Assembly (NCBI RefSeq): GCF_000808575.1
Contig: NZ_JWLW01000009.1
Coordinates: forward strand, 1 to 64,000
Source: Alteromonas marina
GTDB lineage: Bacteria; Pseudomonadota; Gammaproteobacteria; Enterobacterales; Alteromonadaceae
Length of the DNA stretch: 64,000 bases
Reading direction: 5' to 3'
Positions 18,108-26,526 of this stretch are shown piece by piece (within the stretch, counting starts at the first letter, position 1; every line of letters begins with the position of its first letter). The notes below the pieces were generated by a model. That model was not told the origin of the DNA. It worked only from the letters and a program-made list of their open reading frames with translations, and did no database searches. A program made the translations under genes and the position numbers.

Positions 18108-19115
18108 ATGAGTAATAAATCCGTTGTATTAAGTGGCTGTCAGCCTTCAGGACAACTTACCCTTGGAAACTACATGGGTGCACTTAAGCAGTGGGTTTCC
18201 ATGCAGGACGATTACGACTGTCTATACATGATTGTCGATTTACATGCGATCACCGTAAGACAAGATCCGAAGCAACTTGCAGAAGCTTGTTTAGACGGCC
18301 TTTCTCTTTATCTAGCCTGCGGCATTGATCCGCAAAAGAGTACGCTATTTTTGCAATCTCACGTACCAGAGCATGCACAGTTGTCGTGGGTGTTAAATTG
18401 TTATGCCCAAATGGGCGAACTAAATCGCATGACGCAGTTTAAAGATAAGTCTGCGAAAAATGAGAACAACATAAACGTAGGCTTGTACAGCTACCCTGTA
18501 CTTCAAGCAGCAGATATCTTGCTTTATCAAGCCGATAAAGTACCTGTGGGTGAAGATCAAAAACAGCACCTTGAGTTAACACGCGATATAGCAACGCGAG
18601 TAAACAACTTATACGGCGACGTATTCCGCTTACCAGACCCTTATATTCCAGAGTTCGGTGCGCGTATCATGAGCCTGCAAGAGCCAGAAAAGAAAATGTC
18701 TAAATCAGACAACAACCCAAATAACTTCATTGGTTTGCTGGAAGAGCCGAAAAAGCTGGCTAAGAAGATTAAGCGCGCGGTCACAGACTCTGACGAACAA
18801 GCCAACATTTACTTCAACCCGACAGAAAAACCAGGCGTATCAAACCTACTTACTTTACTTTCTCTCGCTACGGGTAAATCGGTAAAAGATCTAGAGCCTG
18901 AATATACCGATAAAATGTACGGTCACTTAAAAGGTGACGTAGCAGATGCGGTAGTTTCGTTACTTGAGCCTATTCAAACTCGCTATGCTGAAATTCGCGC
19001 AGATAGAGCATATCTAGATGACGTTATGCGCCAAGGCGCTGAAAAAGCATCAGCACGTGCGGCAGAAACGTTGGCAAAAGTTTACAAAGCCGTCGGCTTC
19101 ATCCCAAAGCCATAA
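18108..19115 (+). CDS. trpS: tryptophanyl-tRNA synthetase
   Basis: TrpRS charges tRNA-Trp with tryptophan. The 335 residues carry the class I signatures: the HIGH-like motif within [16 protein letters not shown] (in the form TLGNY) and KMSKSDNN as the KMSKS loop. Other family stretches are [14 protein letters not shown], the tryptophan pocket region [12 protein letters not shown] and [17 protein letters not shown]. It starts 37 bases after rpe and is probably co-transcribed with it. A nine-base-pair hairpin follows the stop but has no T-run. Confidence 0.97.
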   Translation: MSNKSVVLSGCQPSGQLTLGNYMGALKQWVSMQDDYDCLYMIVDLHAITVRQDPKQLAEACLDGLSLYLACGIDPQKSTLFLQSHVPEHAQLSWVLNCYAQMGELNRMTQFKDKSAKNENNINVGLYSYPVLQAADILLYQADKVPVGEDQKQHLELTRDIATRVNNLYGDVFRLPDPYIPEFGARIMSLQEPEKKMSKSDNNPNNFIGLLEEPKKLAKKIKRAVTDSDEQANIYFNPTEKPGVSNLLTLLSLATGKSVKDLEPEYTDKMYGHLKGDVADAVVSLLEPIQTRYAEIRADRAYLDDVMRQGAEKASARAAETLAKVYKAVGFIPKP

Positions 19116-19146
19116 ACCGTTGCTTTAGGGCTTAAAATACTAACAG

Positions 19147-19173
19147 CATGAAGCGTTGATAAAGCGCTTCATG
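19147..19173. other. nine-base-pair inverted repeat between trpS and pabA
   Basis: The arms CATGAAGCG (19147-19155) and CGCTTCATG (19165-19173) enclose a nine-base loop. No T-run follows on either strand, so it is not a standard terminator. It may be an RNA-stabilising hairpin at the trpS 3' end or a leader element for pabA. Confidence 0.35.
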
Positions 19174-19217
19174 TGTAAAACCCCCATACTTCAGAAATAC
19201 CAAGGACTAGCACTGCT

Positions 19218-19802
19218 GTGTTGCTGTTAATTGATAACTTCGATTCGTTTACTCACAATCTTGCTCGCTATTTTACAGAGCTCGGCGCAGACGTCGAAGT
19301 TGTGCGAAACAATGCTCTCAGCATCGACGATATTTCGCATATAGCCCCTTCTCATCTTGTTATTTCGCCGGGACCTTGCACGCCTAACGAAGCAGGTATC
19401 AGTCTAGCTGCGATTAAACACTTTGCTGGCAAAATGCCAATACTGGGCGTTTGCTTGGGTCATCAAGCAATTGGCCAAGCATTCGGCGCTGAAGTGGTTG
19501 GCGCACAAGAAATTAAACACGGTAAAGTGTCAGTATTATCACACGGCAATACGGCCTTATTTAACGGGCTACCTAGTACGTTTAACGTAACTCGTTACCA
19601 CTCCCTGGTCTTAAACCCTACCTCTTTACCGCCATCGCTACGTGTTGATGCTTGGTGTGAAACGGCTCAAGGCACGAAAGAAATTATGGCGGTTTCGCAC
19701 ATCCACTACCCGATTTGGGGGGTACAGTATCACCCGGAGTCACTACTTACCGAACACGGCCACAATGTGCTTGATGCCTTTCTTCGTGTTAAAACGGTTT
19801 AA
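19218..19802 (+). CDS. pabA: aminodeoxychorismate/anthranilate synthase glutaminase subunit
   Basis: This class I glutamine amidotransferase supplies ammonia to a chorismate-using partner (PabB for folate or TrpE for tryptophan). The 194 residues show MLLLIDNFDSFTHNLARYF, the oxyanion strand SPGPCTPNEAG, nucleophile Cys79 in GVCLGHQAIG, and the His172/Glu174 pair in YHPES. The start is a GTG at 19218, preceded by AAGGA about 11 bases upstream. No pabB or trpE is adjacent, which favours the PabA name, and the protein may serve both enzymes. E. coli pabA is likewise close to an argD-type gene. Confidence 0.85.
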   Translation: MLLLIDNFDSFTHNLARYFTELGADVEVVRNNALSIDDISHIAPSHLVISPGPCTPNEAGISLAAIKHFAGKMPILGVCLGHQAIGQAFGAEVVGAQEIKHGKVSVLSHGNTALFNGLPSTFNVTRYHSLVLNPTSLPPSLRVDAWCETAQGTKEIMAVSHIHYPIWGVQYHPESLLTEHGHNVLDAFLRVKTV

Positions 19803-20038
19803 GTTAGCGAGTTTAGTGCCGATACTTAAAATGCGTAAAGCTTACGCTTGAAGACCGGTAAAACTCGCAATTCACTGATTTTTCGTTTAACTTTTCATAA
19901 ACTAATTTAGTCACTGTACTGAATTAACGTAATGTCGAGAACTGCATAAGCGATATCAAAAGTTGCCGAGCGAATAAAACACTTTCAAGTTGTAGCTATT
20001 ATTTCCACCATTAGCATTGCGAAAGTTATAAGGCCCTG

Positions 20039-21259
20039 ATGTACGATAATATAGCCGTTCACCAAAAAGTTATGAGCAGGAGTGCTTTTAAAATGACAAT
20101 GGGGGCAACCACATCGCCCACGATAGATGATCGTTTCGAAAATATGGTCATATCACCCGAACGCGTTCTTGAAATGCTAGGAAAGCGCAAGGTGGGTCAA
20201 GTTAGCTTCGAACAGTCAGAGCAAGGAGACGCGCGCAGACTTTTACTCCACGTTGAGAAAGTTGCAATTGAAAATAAGCGCCTGCAAGAAAAAACCGAAG
20301 CCTCTTACCTGGAATCTGTGAGTCATCATCTTCACGAAATTTTGCTTGGTGAACTGACTGAGCAACTGAGTTATACCGACGAACTCGTTCAGAACGTGCT
20401 TAACTTACCTGAAAATATCGGCGAACTTTTAGATGCTCTATCGGTAAAAGCATGCTCGGTTTCAAAGTTAGAGCCTATAGCCGCCACCATGCCATGGCTT
20501 TATGACGAATTGATAGTTGTTGTAAATACGCCCCAATTCAGACGCAAAGATTCGCGAGGACGGATAATCGTCGTTGAGACGTTGCGCACTGCTTTAAGCT
20601 TTTTGGGAATAGAAAACTTGCGCACGCTGATACCTTCATTGATATTAAAGCGCGCTATGCCTCAAATTACTGATCCTTACCCGCTTATCAAGCAAAAGCT
20701 AACGCATTACTCAACAGGCGTTGCGCTTACTGCAAAACGCCTAGCTGCAATGAGTGACTTAAATAAGAATCAAGCCTACACGCTAGCAATGATAAGTAAT
20801 TTAGGCCGCTGTGCTGTAACACGACTTTATTTCAAACTGTTCGATAAGATCCAACTGCATTTACTACAAGAGTGCCAGAAAGACAAAGAGCAAAAGCGTC
20901 ATGAGGCTTTATTAAAAATTGCGCCGTCGGCCAACCATCTTATCGCTCTGCAACAAGAATTCGCTGATGCGGTGAGTGCAGACATCTTAGAATGGATGCA
21001 CTTCACACGCCTCCCCATTGCACAGCCAATGCGAGACTGCGCCGATAAGCAGCCCAGTCAACCCAAAACCTTGAGTAAAATACTGCATCAAGCGCGAACT
21101 TACACACAAATAAGAATGCTACATCAGCTGAAACTCGTCGACATTAAAGAAGTAAAACCGCTTTTTTCTGAGCAGCGCTATCCTGCGGGTGCACTTGAGA
21201 AACTCAAAAGCATGGATATTTTCACTCTTCCGTTGGTAAAAAACGAGGATAAAAGATAG
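20039..21259 (+). CDS. HDOD-like domain protein, possible signalling role
   Basis: The 406-residue soluble protein has a divergent N-terminal region with a coiled-coil-like segment (about 65-105). An HDOD-like helical domain follows (about 110-310), recognisable from LVQNVLNLPENIGELLDALSVKACSVSKLEPIAATMPWL and TLRTALSFLGIENLRTLIPSLILKRAMP. HDOD domains resemble HD phosphohydrolases but lack the metal ligands, and they occur in regulators of motility, biofilm or c-di-GMP signalling. No enzymatic motif is seen here. AAGG upstream supports the first ATG, though later ATG codons (residue 12 or 20) are possible. It is flanked by pabA and the ast genes with wide gaps, so it is probably a single unit. 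Confidence 0.65.
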   Translation: MYDNIAVHQKVMSRSAFKMTMGATTSPTIDDRFENMVISPERVLEMLGKRKVGQVSFEQSEQGDARRLLLHVEKVAIENKRLQEKTEASYLESVSHHLHEILLGELTEQLSYTDELVQNVLNLPENIGELLDALSVKACSVSKLEPIAATMPWLYDELIVVVNTPQFRRKDSRGRIIVVETLRTALSFLGIENLRTLIPSLILKRAMPQITDPYPLIKQKLTHYSTGVALTAKRLAAMSDLNKNQAYTLAMISNLGRCAVTRLYFKLFDKIQLHLLQECQKDKEQKRHEALLKIAPSANHLIALQQEFADAVSADILEWMHFTRLPIAQPMRDCADKQPSQPKTLSKILHQARTYTQIRMLHQLKLVDIKEVKPLFSEQRYPAGALEKLKSMDIFTLPLVKNEDKR

Positions 21260-21788
21260 GCTCAGTTTGCTTTTTTTACTCATTTAGACCAAATTACGAG
21301 CATAAAAATAAGGCAAACCTTAAATATTTTGTGGATATTCATGCACTCGTTATGCACCTAGTCTAGCAGTCATATTAAATACACTGAATTATTGACTATT
21401 ACTCAACGACTCGACTGGTTTTAGCGCTACTGAAAGGTAACTTGAGTATCGTCTACTACAGCACGAAAATTATCGTGAAGCATAACAAAACTCCCAAGCG
21501 GCGCTTTTCTTGGCGTAAAAAACGATTATTACTAATCGATATAGACCAGTAGTTAATAGTTATTCACTTTTCCTGCAAATTAAGCCACAGTCCTTATAAA
21601 TAAAGGGCTACAGCCCTTTACATAGAAGACAAATGTTAAAAAAAATGGCATACTGTAAAACAAATCCGATTAGTTTTTACGCGTCCAGTTGATGCTTTTT
21701 GTCACTCGGAGTACGAACAAAACGTACTCGTTGATTCTACAAGCAAACTCACATTGTGTGATTGGCGCCCAACGCAGAGGTAACAAAG
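21260..21788. other. 529-bp gap upstream of astC with two inverted repeats
   Basis: No protein gene is visible here. The gap holds a 20-base palindrome at 21601-21620 (arms TAAAGGGCT and AGCCCTTTA) and a seven-base-pair hairpin at 21709-21729 (GAGTACG/CGTACTC) close to the astC start. I searched for a sigma-54 consensus and found only a poor partial match (TGGCAT at 21647 without a -12 element). ArgR-like half sites are too weak to call. Confidence 0.5.
21601..21620. promoter_or_regulatory. 20-bp palindrome upstream of astC
   Basis: The arms TAAAGGGCT and AGCCCTTTA are separated by two bases. It lies about 170 bases before the astC start. It could be an operator, or a hairpin at the 5' end of the transcript. 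No regulator can be assigned. Confidence 0.4.
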
Positions 21789-22997
21789 ATGAACGTAACT
21801 CGCGCTACATTTGATGATGTAATGGTTCCTAACTATAACCCAGCAGGTATGGTACCTGTTCGAGGTGAAGGTTCGCGCGTATGGGATCAAGATGGAGCTG
21901 AGTACATCGACTTTGCAGGCGGTATTGCGGTAAACGTTTTAGGTCACTGCCATCCAGAATTAGTTAAAGCTCTCAATGAACAGGGCAGCAAGCTTTGGCA
22001 CTTAAGCAACGTGTTCACTAACGAACCAGCCCTTCGTCTCGCTAAGAAACTTAACGATGCGACATTCTCTGACAAAGTTTACTTCGCAAACTCAGGCGCA
22101 GAAGCGAACGAAGCAGCATTGAAGCTAGCTCGTCGCTGGGCGCTGGACAAGCACGGTGAAGAAAAAAACCAAATCATCGCTTTCAACAAAGGTTTCCACG
22201 GCCGTACCTTCTTTACCGTAACAGTAGGTGGTCAAGCAGCTTACTCTGACGGTTTTGGTCCTAAGCCAGGCGCTGTTGACCACTGTGACTACAACGATTT
22301 AGCGGCCTTTGAAGCGCTAATTTCTGACAAAACCTGCGCGGTAATGATGGAACCGCTTCAGGGTGAAGGCGGTATTATTCCACCTGATGTAGATTTCGTA
22401 AAAGGCGTTCGCGAACTTTGTGACAAGCACAACGCATTACTTATTTTTGACGAAGTTCAGTCGGGTGTTGGTCGTACTGGTCACCTTTATGCCTACATGG
22501 GTCTTGGCGTAACACCTGATATCCTAACAACCGCAAAATCTCTTGGTGGCGGCTTTCCAATTGGTGCCATGCTTACCACAGCAGACATCGCTGCACACCT
22601 TAAGCCAGGTACCCACGGTAGTACTTACGGTGGTAACCCACTAGCCTGTGCTGTTGCGGAAAAAGCGTTAGATATCGTGAACCAACCAGAAGTGCTTGAA
22701 GGTGTACTTAAGAAAGAAGCCCTATTCCGTGAACTACTAGGTGCTATCAATGAAAAGTACAACGTATTTGAAGAAGTACGTGGTCAAGGCATGCTGTTAG
22801 GTTGTGCGTTAAATGAGAAATACCAAGGCCGTGCACGTGACTTCATGATGGCTGCAACGAAAGAGAACCTTATGTGTCTTGTTGCTGGCATGAACGTTAT
22901 TCGTTTTGCACCTTCACTGGTTATTCCTGATGAAGACATCAAAGAAGGTCTTGCACGTTTTGAACGCGCCGTTGCTGCCGTTGTAAACGCCGAATAA
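21789..22997 (+). CDS. astC: succinylornithine/acetylornithine transaminase
   Basis: This PLP enzyme of the class III aminotransferases transfers the amino group of succinylornithine to 2-oxoglutarate in arginine catabolism. Many family members also act as ArgD in biosynthesis. The 402 residues match E. coli AstC closely: [62 protein letters not shown] (Asp221) and the Schiff-base Lys250 in [10 protein letters not shown] start it at MNVTRATF because AGAGGT precedes that ATG and the AstC N-terminus aligns there. astA follows after 20 bases. If no other argD exists in the genome it is probably bifunctional, hence either name could be used. Confidence 0.93.
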   Translation: MNVTRATFDDVMVPNYNPAGMVPVRGEGSRVWDQDGAEYIDFAGGIAVNVLGHCHPELVKALNEQGSKLWHLSNVFTNEPALRLAKKLNDATFSDKVYFANSGAEANEAALKLARRWALDKHGEEKNQIIAFNKGFHGRTFFTVTVGGQAAYSDGFGPKPGAVDHCDYNDLAAFEALISDKTCAVMMEPLQGEGGIIPPDVDFVKGVRELCDKHNALLIFDEVQSGVGRTGHLYAYMGLGVTPDILTTAKSLGGGFPIGAMLTTADIAAHLKPGTHGSTYGGNPLACAVAEKALDIVNQPEVLEGVLKKEALFRELLGAINEKYNVFEEVRGQGMLLGCALNEKYQGRARDFMMAATKENLMCLVAGMNVIRFAPSLVIPDEDIKEGLARFERAVAAVVNAE

Positions 22998-23017
22998 TTA
23001 CAACACGAGTAGCGAAC

Positions 23018-24055
23018 ATGAATATCATTCGCCCTATCACGAAGGCCGACTATAACGCGCTTAAAGAAATCGCCGTTGAATCAGGTATTGGCTTTACGTC
23101 TTTACCTGTCAACGACGAGTTGCTGCAGCGTAAAATTGATCGTGCAGAAACTGCGTTTAACAAACCAAACGTAACCGAACCTGGCGATGAGTCATACTTG
23201 TTTGTAATGGAAGATACCACTACCGGACAGGTAGTGGGAACAACAGGTATTGAAGCGGCTGTTGGTATAGACGATGCGTTCTATCATTACCACCTAAGCA
23301 AAGTAGTGCACGCCTCGCGCGAGCTTAACATTCACAACACGGTAGACATTCTAACGTTTTGTAATGACTACACCGGTGTTACTGAAATATGTACGCTGTT
23401 TCTTCGCGAACAAGCCCGCGGCGGCATAAACGGCCGCTTCCTTTCAAAGGTTCGATTCTTGTTCATGATGGAGCACCGTGAACGCTTCTCAGAGACAGTT
23501 ATTGCTGAAATGCGCGGTGTGAGTGACGAAGAAGGACGCTCACCGTTTTGGGAGTGGTTGGAAACCCATTTCTTCTCTATGGATTTTCCTACTGCCGACT
23601 ACTTAACTGGCATTGGTAATAAAGTGTTTATTGCTGAACTTATGCCGAAGTACCCGATATACGTAAATCTGCTTAGCAAAGAAGCGCAAGAAGTGATTGG
23701 CGAAGTTCATGACAAAACACGCCCTGCTCTTCAGCTTCTTGAAGAAGAAGGCTTTTCTTGCCGCGGCTACGTAGACATTTTCGACGCAGGCCCGACGGTA
23801 GAAGCAAACTTAAGCCACATCCGCACGGCTCAGTCGAGCTTAAAACTGCCTGTAGTGATTGACGATAGCGCTGCTGCCCAAGGGCAAACGCACTACATCA
23901 TTAATACATCAGTATCTGATTTTCGTGCAGTTGCCACCGAGATGACGGTAAGCGAAGAAAAGCAAGTTGCCGTACTATCTCGCCAAGCCGCTGCTGCATT
24001 GAATGTCAAAGAGGGAGAGCACGTACGCTTCGCCCCCGTTACATTCAGAGATTAA
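23018..24055 (+). CDS. astA: arginine N-succinyltransferase
   Basis: AstA transfers succinyl from succinyl-CoA to arginine, the first step of the AST pathway. The 345 residues start [30 protein letters not shown], as in the family. They also contain [43 protein letters not shown] and [35 protein letters not shown], which are conserved AstA core segments of a GNAT-like fold. Spacing is 20 bases after astC and 13 before astD, so the three genes are an operon. The length agrees with E. coli AstA (344). Confidence 0.96.
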   Translation: MNIIRPITKADYNALKEIAVESGIGFTSLPVNDELLQRKIDRAETAFNKPNVTEPGDESYLFVMEDTTTGQVVGTTGIEAAVGIDDAFYHYHLSKVVHASRELNIHNTVDILTFCNDYTGVTEICTLFLREQARGGINGRFLSKVRFLFMMEHRERFSETVIAEMRGVSDEEGRSPFWEWLETHFFSMDFPTADYLTGIGNKVFIAELMPKYPIYVNLLSKEAQEVIGEVHDKTRPALQLLEEEGFSCRGYVDIFDAGPTVEANLSHIRTAQSSLKLPVVIDDSAAAQGQTHYIINTSVSDFRAVATEMTVSEEKQVAVLSRQAAAALNVKEGEHVRFAPVTFRD

Positions 24056-24068
24056 AAGGACACCCACT

Positions 24069-25538
24069 ATGCTACATACACATTTTATCAACGGTGAATG
24101 GGTTGCCGGACAAGGTCATGACTTAACATCAGTTGACCCTGCAAAAAACGAAGTGATTTGGGAAGGTAAGTCTGCGACCGCCGCTCAAATTGATGACGCA
24201 ATTAACGCTGCTCGTGCTGCACTTGTAGCATGGAGCATGAAAACCGTTGAAGAGCGTCTTGAAATAATAAAGGTTTACGGCACTAAGCTAGAAGAAGCTA
24301 AAGCGCACCTTGCCAAAGTAATGGCTAAAGAAACGGGCAAGCCAGAGTGGGAAACTGCCACTGAAGTTGGCGCCATGATGGGCAAAATTGGTATTTCTGA
24401 AAAAGCCTATTTTGAGCGCACGGGTAACGTTGAAAACCCAATGCCTGTAGGTAAAGCCTTCATTCGACACAAGCCTCACGGTGTTGTTGCTGTATTTGGC
24501 CCATACAACTTCCCTGGCCACCTGCCAAACGGACACATTGTTCCAGCCCTTATTGCAGGTAACACAGTTGTGTTTAAACCAAGCGATTTAACGCCTATGG
24601 TTGCACAAGAAATGGTGAAGCTGTGGGACGCTGCTGGCCTGCCAGCGGGCGTACTCAACCTAGTACAGGGTGAAGTTGAAACGGGCAAGGCATTGGCGTC
24701 GCATAACGATATCGATGGTCTTTTCTTTACGGGTAGCTCGCGCACAGGAAAAATCTTGCACGAGCAGTTCGCAGGTCACCCAGGTAAAATCTTGGCCCTT
24801 GAAATGGGTGGTAACAACCCGTTAATCGTAAAAGATGTAGCTGATGTTGATGCTGCCGTACACGACATCGTTCAATCTGCTTTCATTACATCAGGTCAGC
24901 GCTGTACGTGTGCACGTCGCCTATTCTTACCAGCCGATGCACAGGGTGATGCAATCCTTGCTCGCTTAATCGAAGTGACCAAGAATATTAAGGTGGGTGA
25001 TTATGACGCTGAAGATCAACCATTTATGGGCGCAATGATCTCAAGCAATGCCGCTGCTCTTATGGTAAAAGCACAGCAAGAGCTTGAAAACCTTGGTGGT
25101 AAAGTACTAGTTCGCCTTGAACAAAAAGACGAGAACAAAGGTTTTGCTACCCCAGGCATTATTGATGTTACTGACATGCTTGCCTCACTGCCTGACGAAG
25201 AACACTTCGGTCCACTGCTAAAAGTGATCCGTTACAGCGATTTCGACGCTGCGATTGAAGAAGCTAATAACACTAGCTTTGGCTTGTCAGCAGGTCTTCT
25301 TGGCGACAACGAAGAAGATTATCGCTACTTCTTCGCACGCATTCGCGCGGGCATCGTAAACTGGAATAGACCTATCACGGGTGCTAGTAGTGCTGCGCCG
25401 TTTGGTGGTGTGGGCGACAGTGGTAACCACAGAGCAAGCGCGTTTTACGCAGCCGACTACTGTGCATACCCAGTTGCATCAGTTGAACTTGATAAAGTTA
25501 CTATGCCAGGCAAATTAAGCCCTGGTTTGTCGATGTAA
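24069..25538 (+). CDS. astD: N-succinylglutamate 5-semialdehyde dehydrogenase
   Basis: AstD oxidises succinylglutamate semialdehyde with NAD, the fourth AST step. The 489-residue aldehyde dehydrogenase has [19 protein letters not shown], the NAD-binding FTGSSRTGK, general base Glu245 in LEMGGNNP and nucleophile Cys279 in SGQRCTC. The ATG at 24069 is preceded by AAAAGGA and matches E. coli AstD length (492). The longer in-frame reading runs into the end of astA and is rejected. Thirteen bases separate it from astA. Confidence 0.96.
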   Translation: MLHTHFINGEWVAGQGHDLTSVDPAKNEVIWEGKSATAAQIDDAINAARAALVAWSMKTVEERLEIIKVYGTKLEEAKAHLAKVMAKETGKPEWETATEVGAMMGKIGISEKAYFERTGNVENPMPVGKAFIRHKPHGVVAVFGPYNFPGHLPNGHIVPALIAGNTVVFKPSDLTPMVAQEMVKLWDAAGLPAGVLNLVQGEVETGKALASHNDIDGLFFTGSSRTGKILHEQFAGHPGKILALEMGGNNPLIVKDVADVDAAVHDIVQSAFITSGQRCTCARRLFLPADAQGDAILARLIEVTKNIKVGDYDAEDQPFMGAMISSNAAALMVKAQQELENLGGKVLVRLEQKDENKGFATPGIIDVTDMLASLPDEEHFGPLLKVIRYSDFDAAIEEANNTSFGLSAGLLGDNEEDYRYFFARIRAGIVNWNRPITGASSAAPFGGVGDSGNHRASAFYAADYCAYPVASVELDKVTMPGKLSPGLSM

Positions 25539-25558
25539 CTTAAGTTTTTCACGTTATA

Positions 25559-25588
25559 AAAAGGCCGATGCAACTTTTGTGTCGGCCA
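25559..25588 (+). other. hairpin between astD and the DUF1338 gene
   Basis: The arms GGCCGA and TCGGCC flank a 13-base loop, about 20 bases after the astD stop. An A-run precedes it but no T-run follows on the plus strand. It may attenuate expression or protect the 3' end of astCAD without fully separating the DUF1338 gene. Confidence 0.4.
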
Positions 25589-25655
25589 GTTTAGTACCAA
25601 CCCTATAAGAACTATTCGTTTTAAAATAGTCAACGACAGAAAGGACCCTACTACC

Positions 25656-26462
25656 ATGCATAGCAACATCGATACGTTGTTTAGCAACATGTGGGACGAT
25701 TACGTTACCATCACTCCCTCAGCGCATAAAATTCATGCACTATTAGCGGGTGAAGAAAACACGAACGACATCGTTAACGACCATGTAGCTTTTCGAACTT
25801 TTGCTCTTGATAAAACCCGCTTAGACAAGCTTGCTGCGCACTTCTTAGCATTGGGTTATGAAGCTAAAGGCGACTATGACTTTGAAGCGAAAAAGCTTAC
25901 TGCAAAGCATTTCGAGCACCCTGACGATACTAAACCAAAAGTATTTATTAGTGAGCTTCGTGTAAATGAGCTTTCTGAAACTGCTCAAGCAATTATCAAG
26001 AAGATGGTTGATCAAATGCCTGAGTCTGTAGTGGATGCAGATAACTTCTTGTATTCGGGTAAACATTGGGACGTTACTAAAGCAGAATACGACACACTGC
26101 TTAACGAATCAGAATACGCGGCGTGGATGGCGGCATGGGGCTTCCGTGCTAACCACTTTACGGTAAGTGTTAATCACTTAACCCGTACTGACGAGCTTAC
26201 CGACGTAAACACATTGCTTAAAGAAGCAGGCTTTGTGCTGAACACCTCAGGTGGCGAAATTAAAGGTGGGCCAGACGTATTTTTAGCGCAATCATCAACG
26301 ATGGCTGACCGTGCTGACGTAGCGTTTAGCGACGAGACTGTGGCAATTCCAAGCTGCTTCTACGAGTTTGCACAACGCTATGAAATGCCTGATGGCAAGC
26401 TTTACAAAGGCTTTGTTGCCGCATCGGCAGATAAAATCTTTGAAAGCACCAATGCTAAGTAA
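25656..26462 (+). CDS. DUF1338 putative non-haem iron oxygenase
   Basis: This 268-residue protein is a short member of the DUF1338/YdcJ family. The studied relative HglS of Pseudomonas putida converts 2-oxoadipate to D-2-hydroxyglutarate in lysine catabolism, using an iron bound by two His and a Glu. Matching residues here appear to be His43 in NDHVAFRTF (with Arg47 four residues on), His167 in RANHFTVSVNH and Glu237 in CFYEFAQRY. HglS and E. coli YdcJ are about 450 residues, so this form is much shorter. AGGACC precedes the ATG. Its position after astD suggests work on a 2-oxo acid from amino acid breakdown; the actual substrate is unknown. Confidence 0.8.
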   Translation: MHSNIDTLFSNMWDDYVTITPSAHKIHALLAGEENTNDIVNDHVAFRTFALDKTRLDKLAAHFLALGYEAKGDYDFEAKKLTAKHFEHPDDTKPKVFISELRVNELSETAQAIIKKMVDQMPESVVDADNFLYSGKHWDVTKAEYDTLLNESEYAAWMAAWGFRANHFTVSVNHLTRTDELTDVNTLLKEAGFVLNTSGGEIKGGPDVFLAQSSTMADRADVAFSDETVAIPSCFYEFAQRYEMPDGKLYKGFVAASADKIFESTNAK

Positions 26463-26480
26463 CGAGTCTGCTTAGTCATT

Positions 26481-26507
26481 AAAAAAGCCCGATAGGGCTT
26501 TTTTTGT
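26481..26507. terminator. shared terminator between convergent genes
   Basis: AGCCC-GATA-GGGCT is flanked by A6 on the left and T7 on the right. It lies about 20 bases after the DUF1338 stop and just beyond the stop of the convergent GGDEF-EAL gene, so it can serve both strands. Confidence 0.8.
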
Positions 26508-26526
26508 TTATGCTTAGCTGAAGACA

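Noticed and set aside
21647..21662. TGGCATACTGTAAAAC as a sigma-54 promoter for astC
   Set aside because: The -24 half is fair but no GC occurs at -12, so it does not fit the consensus.
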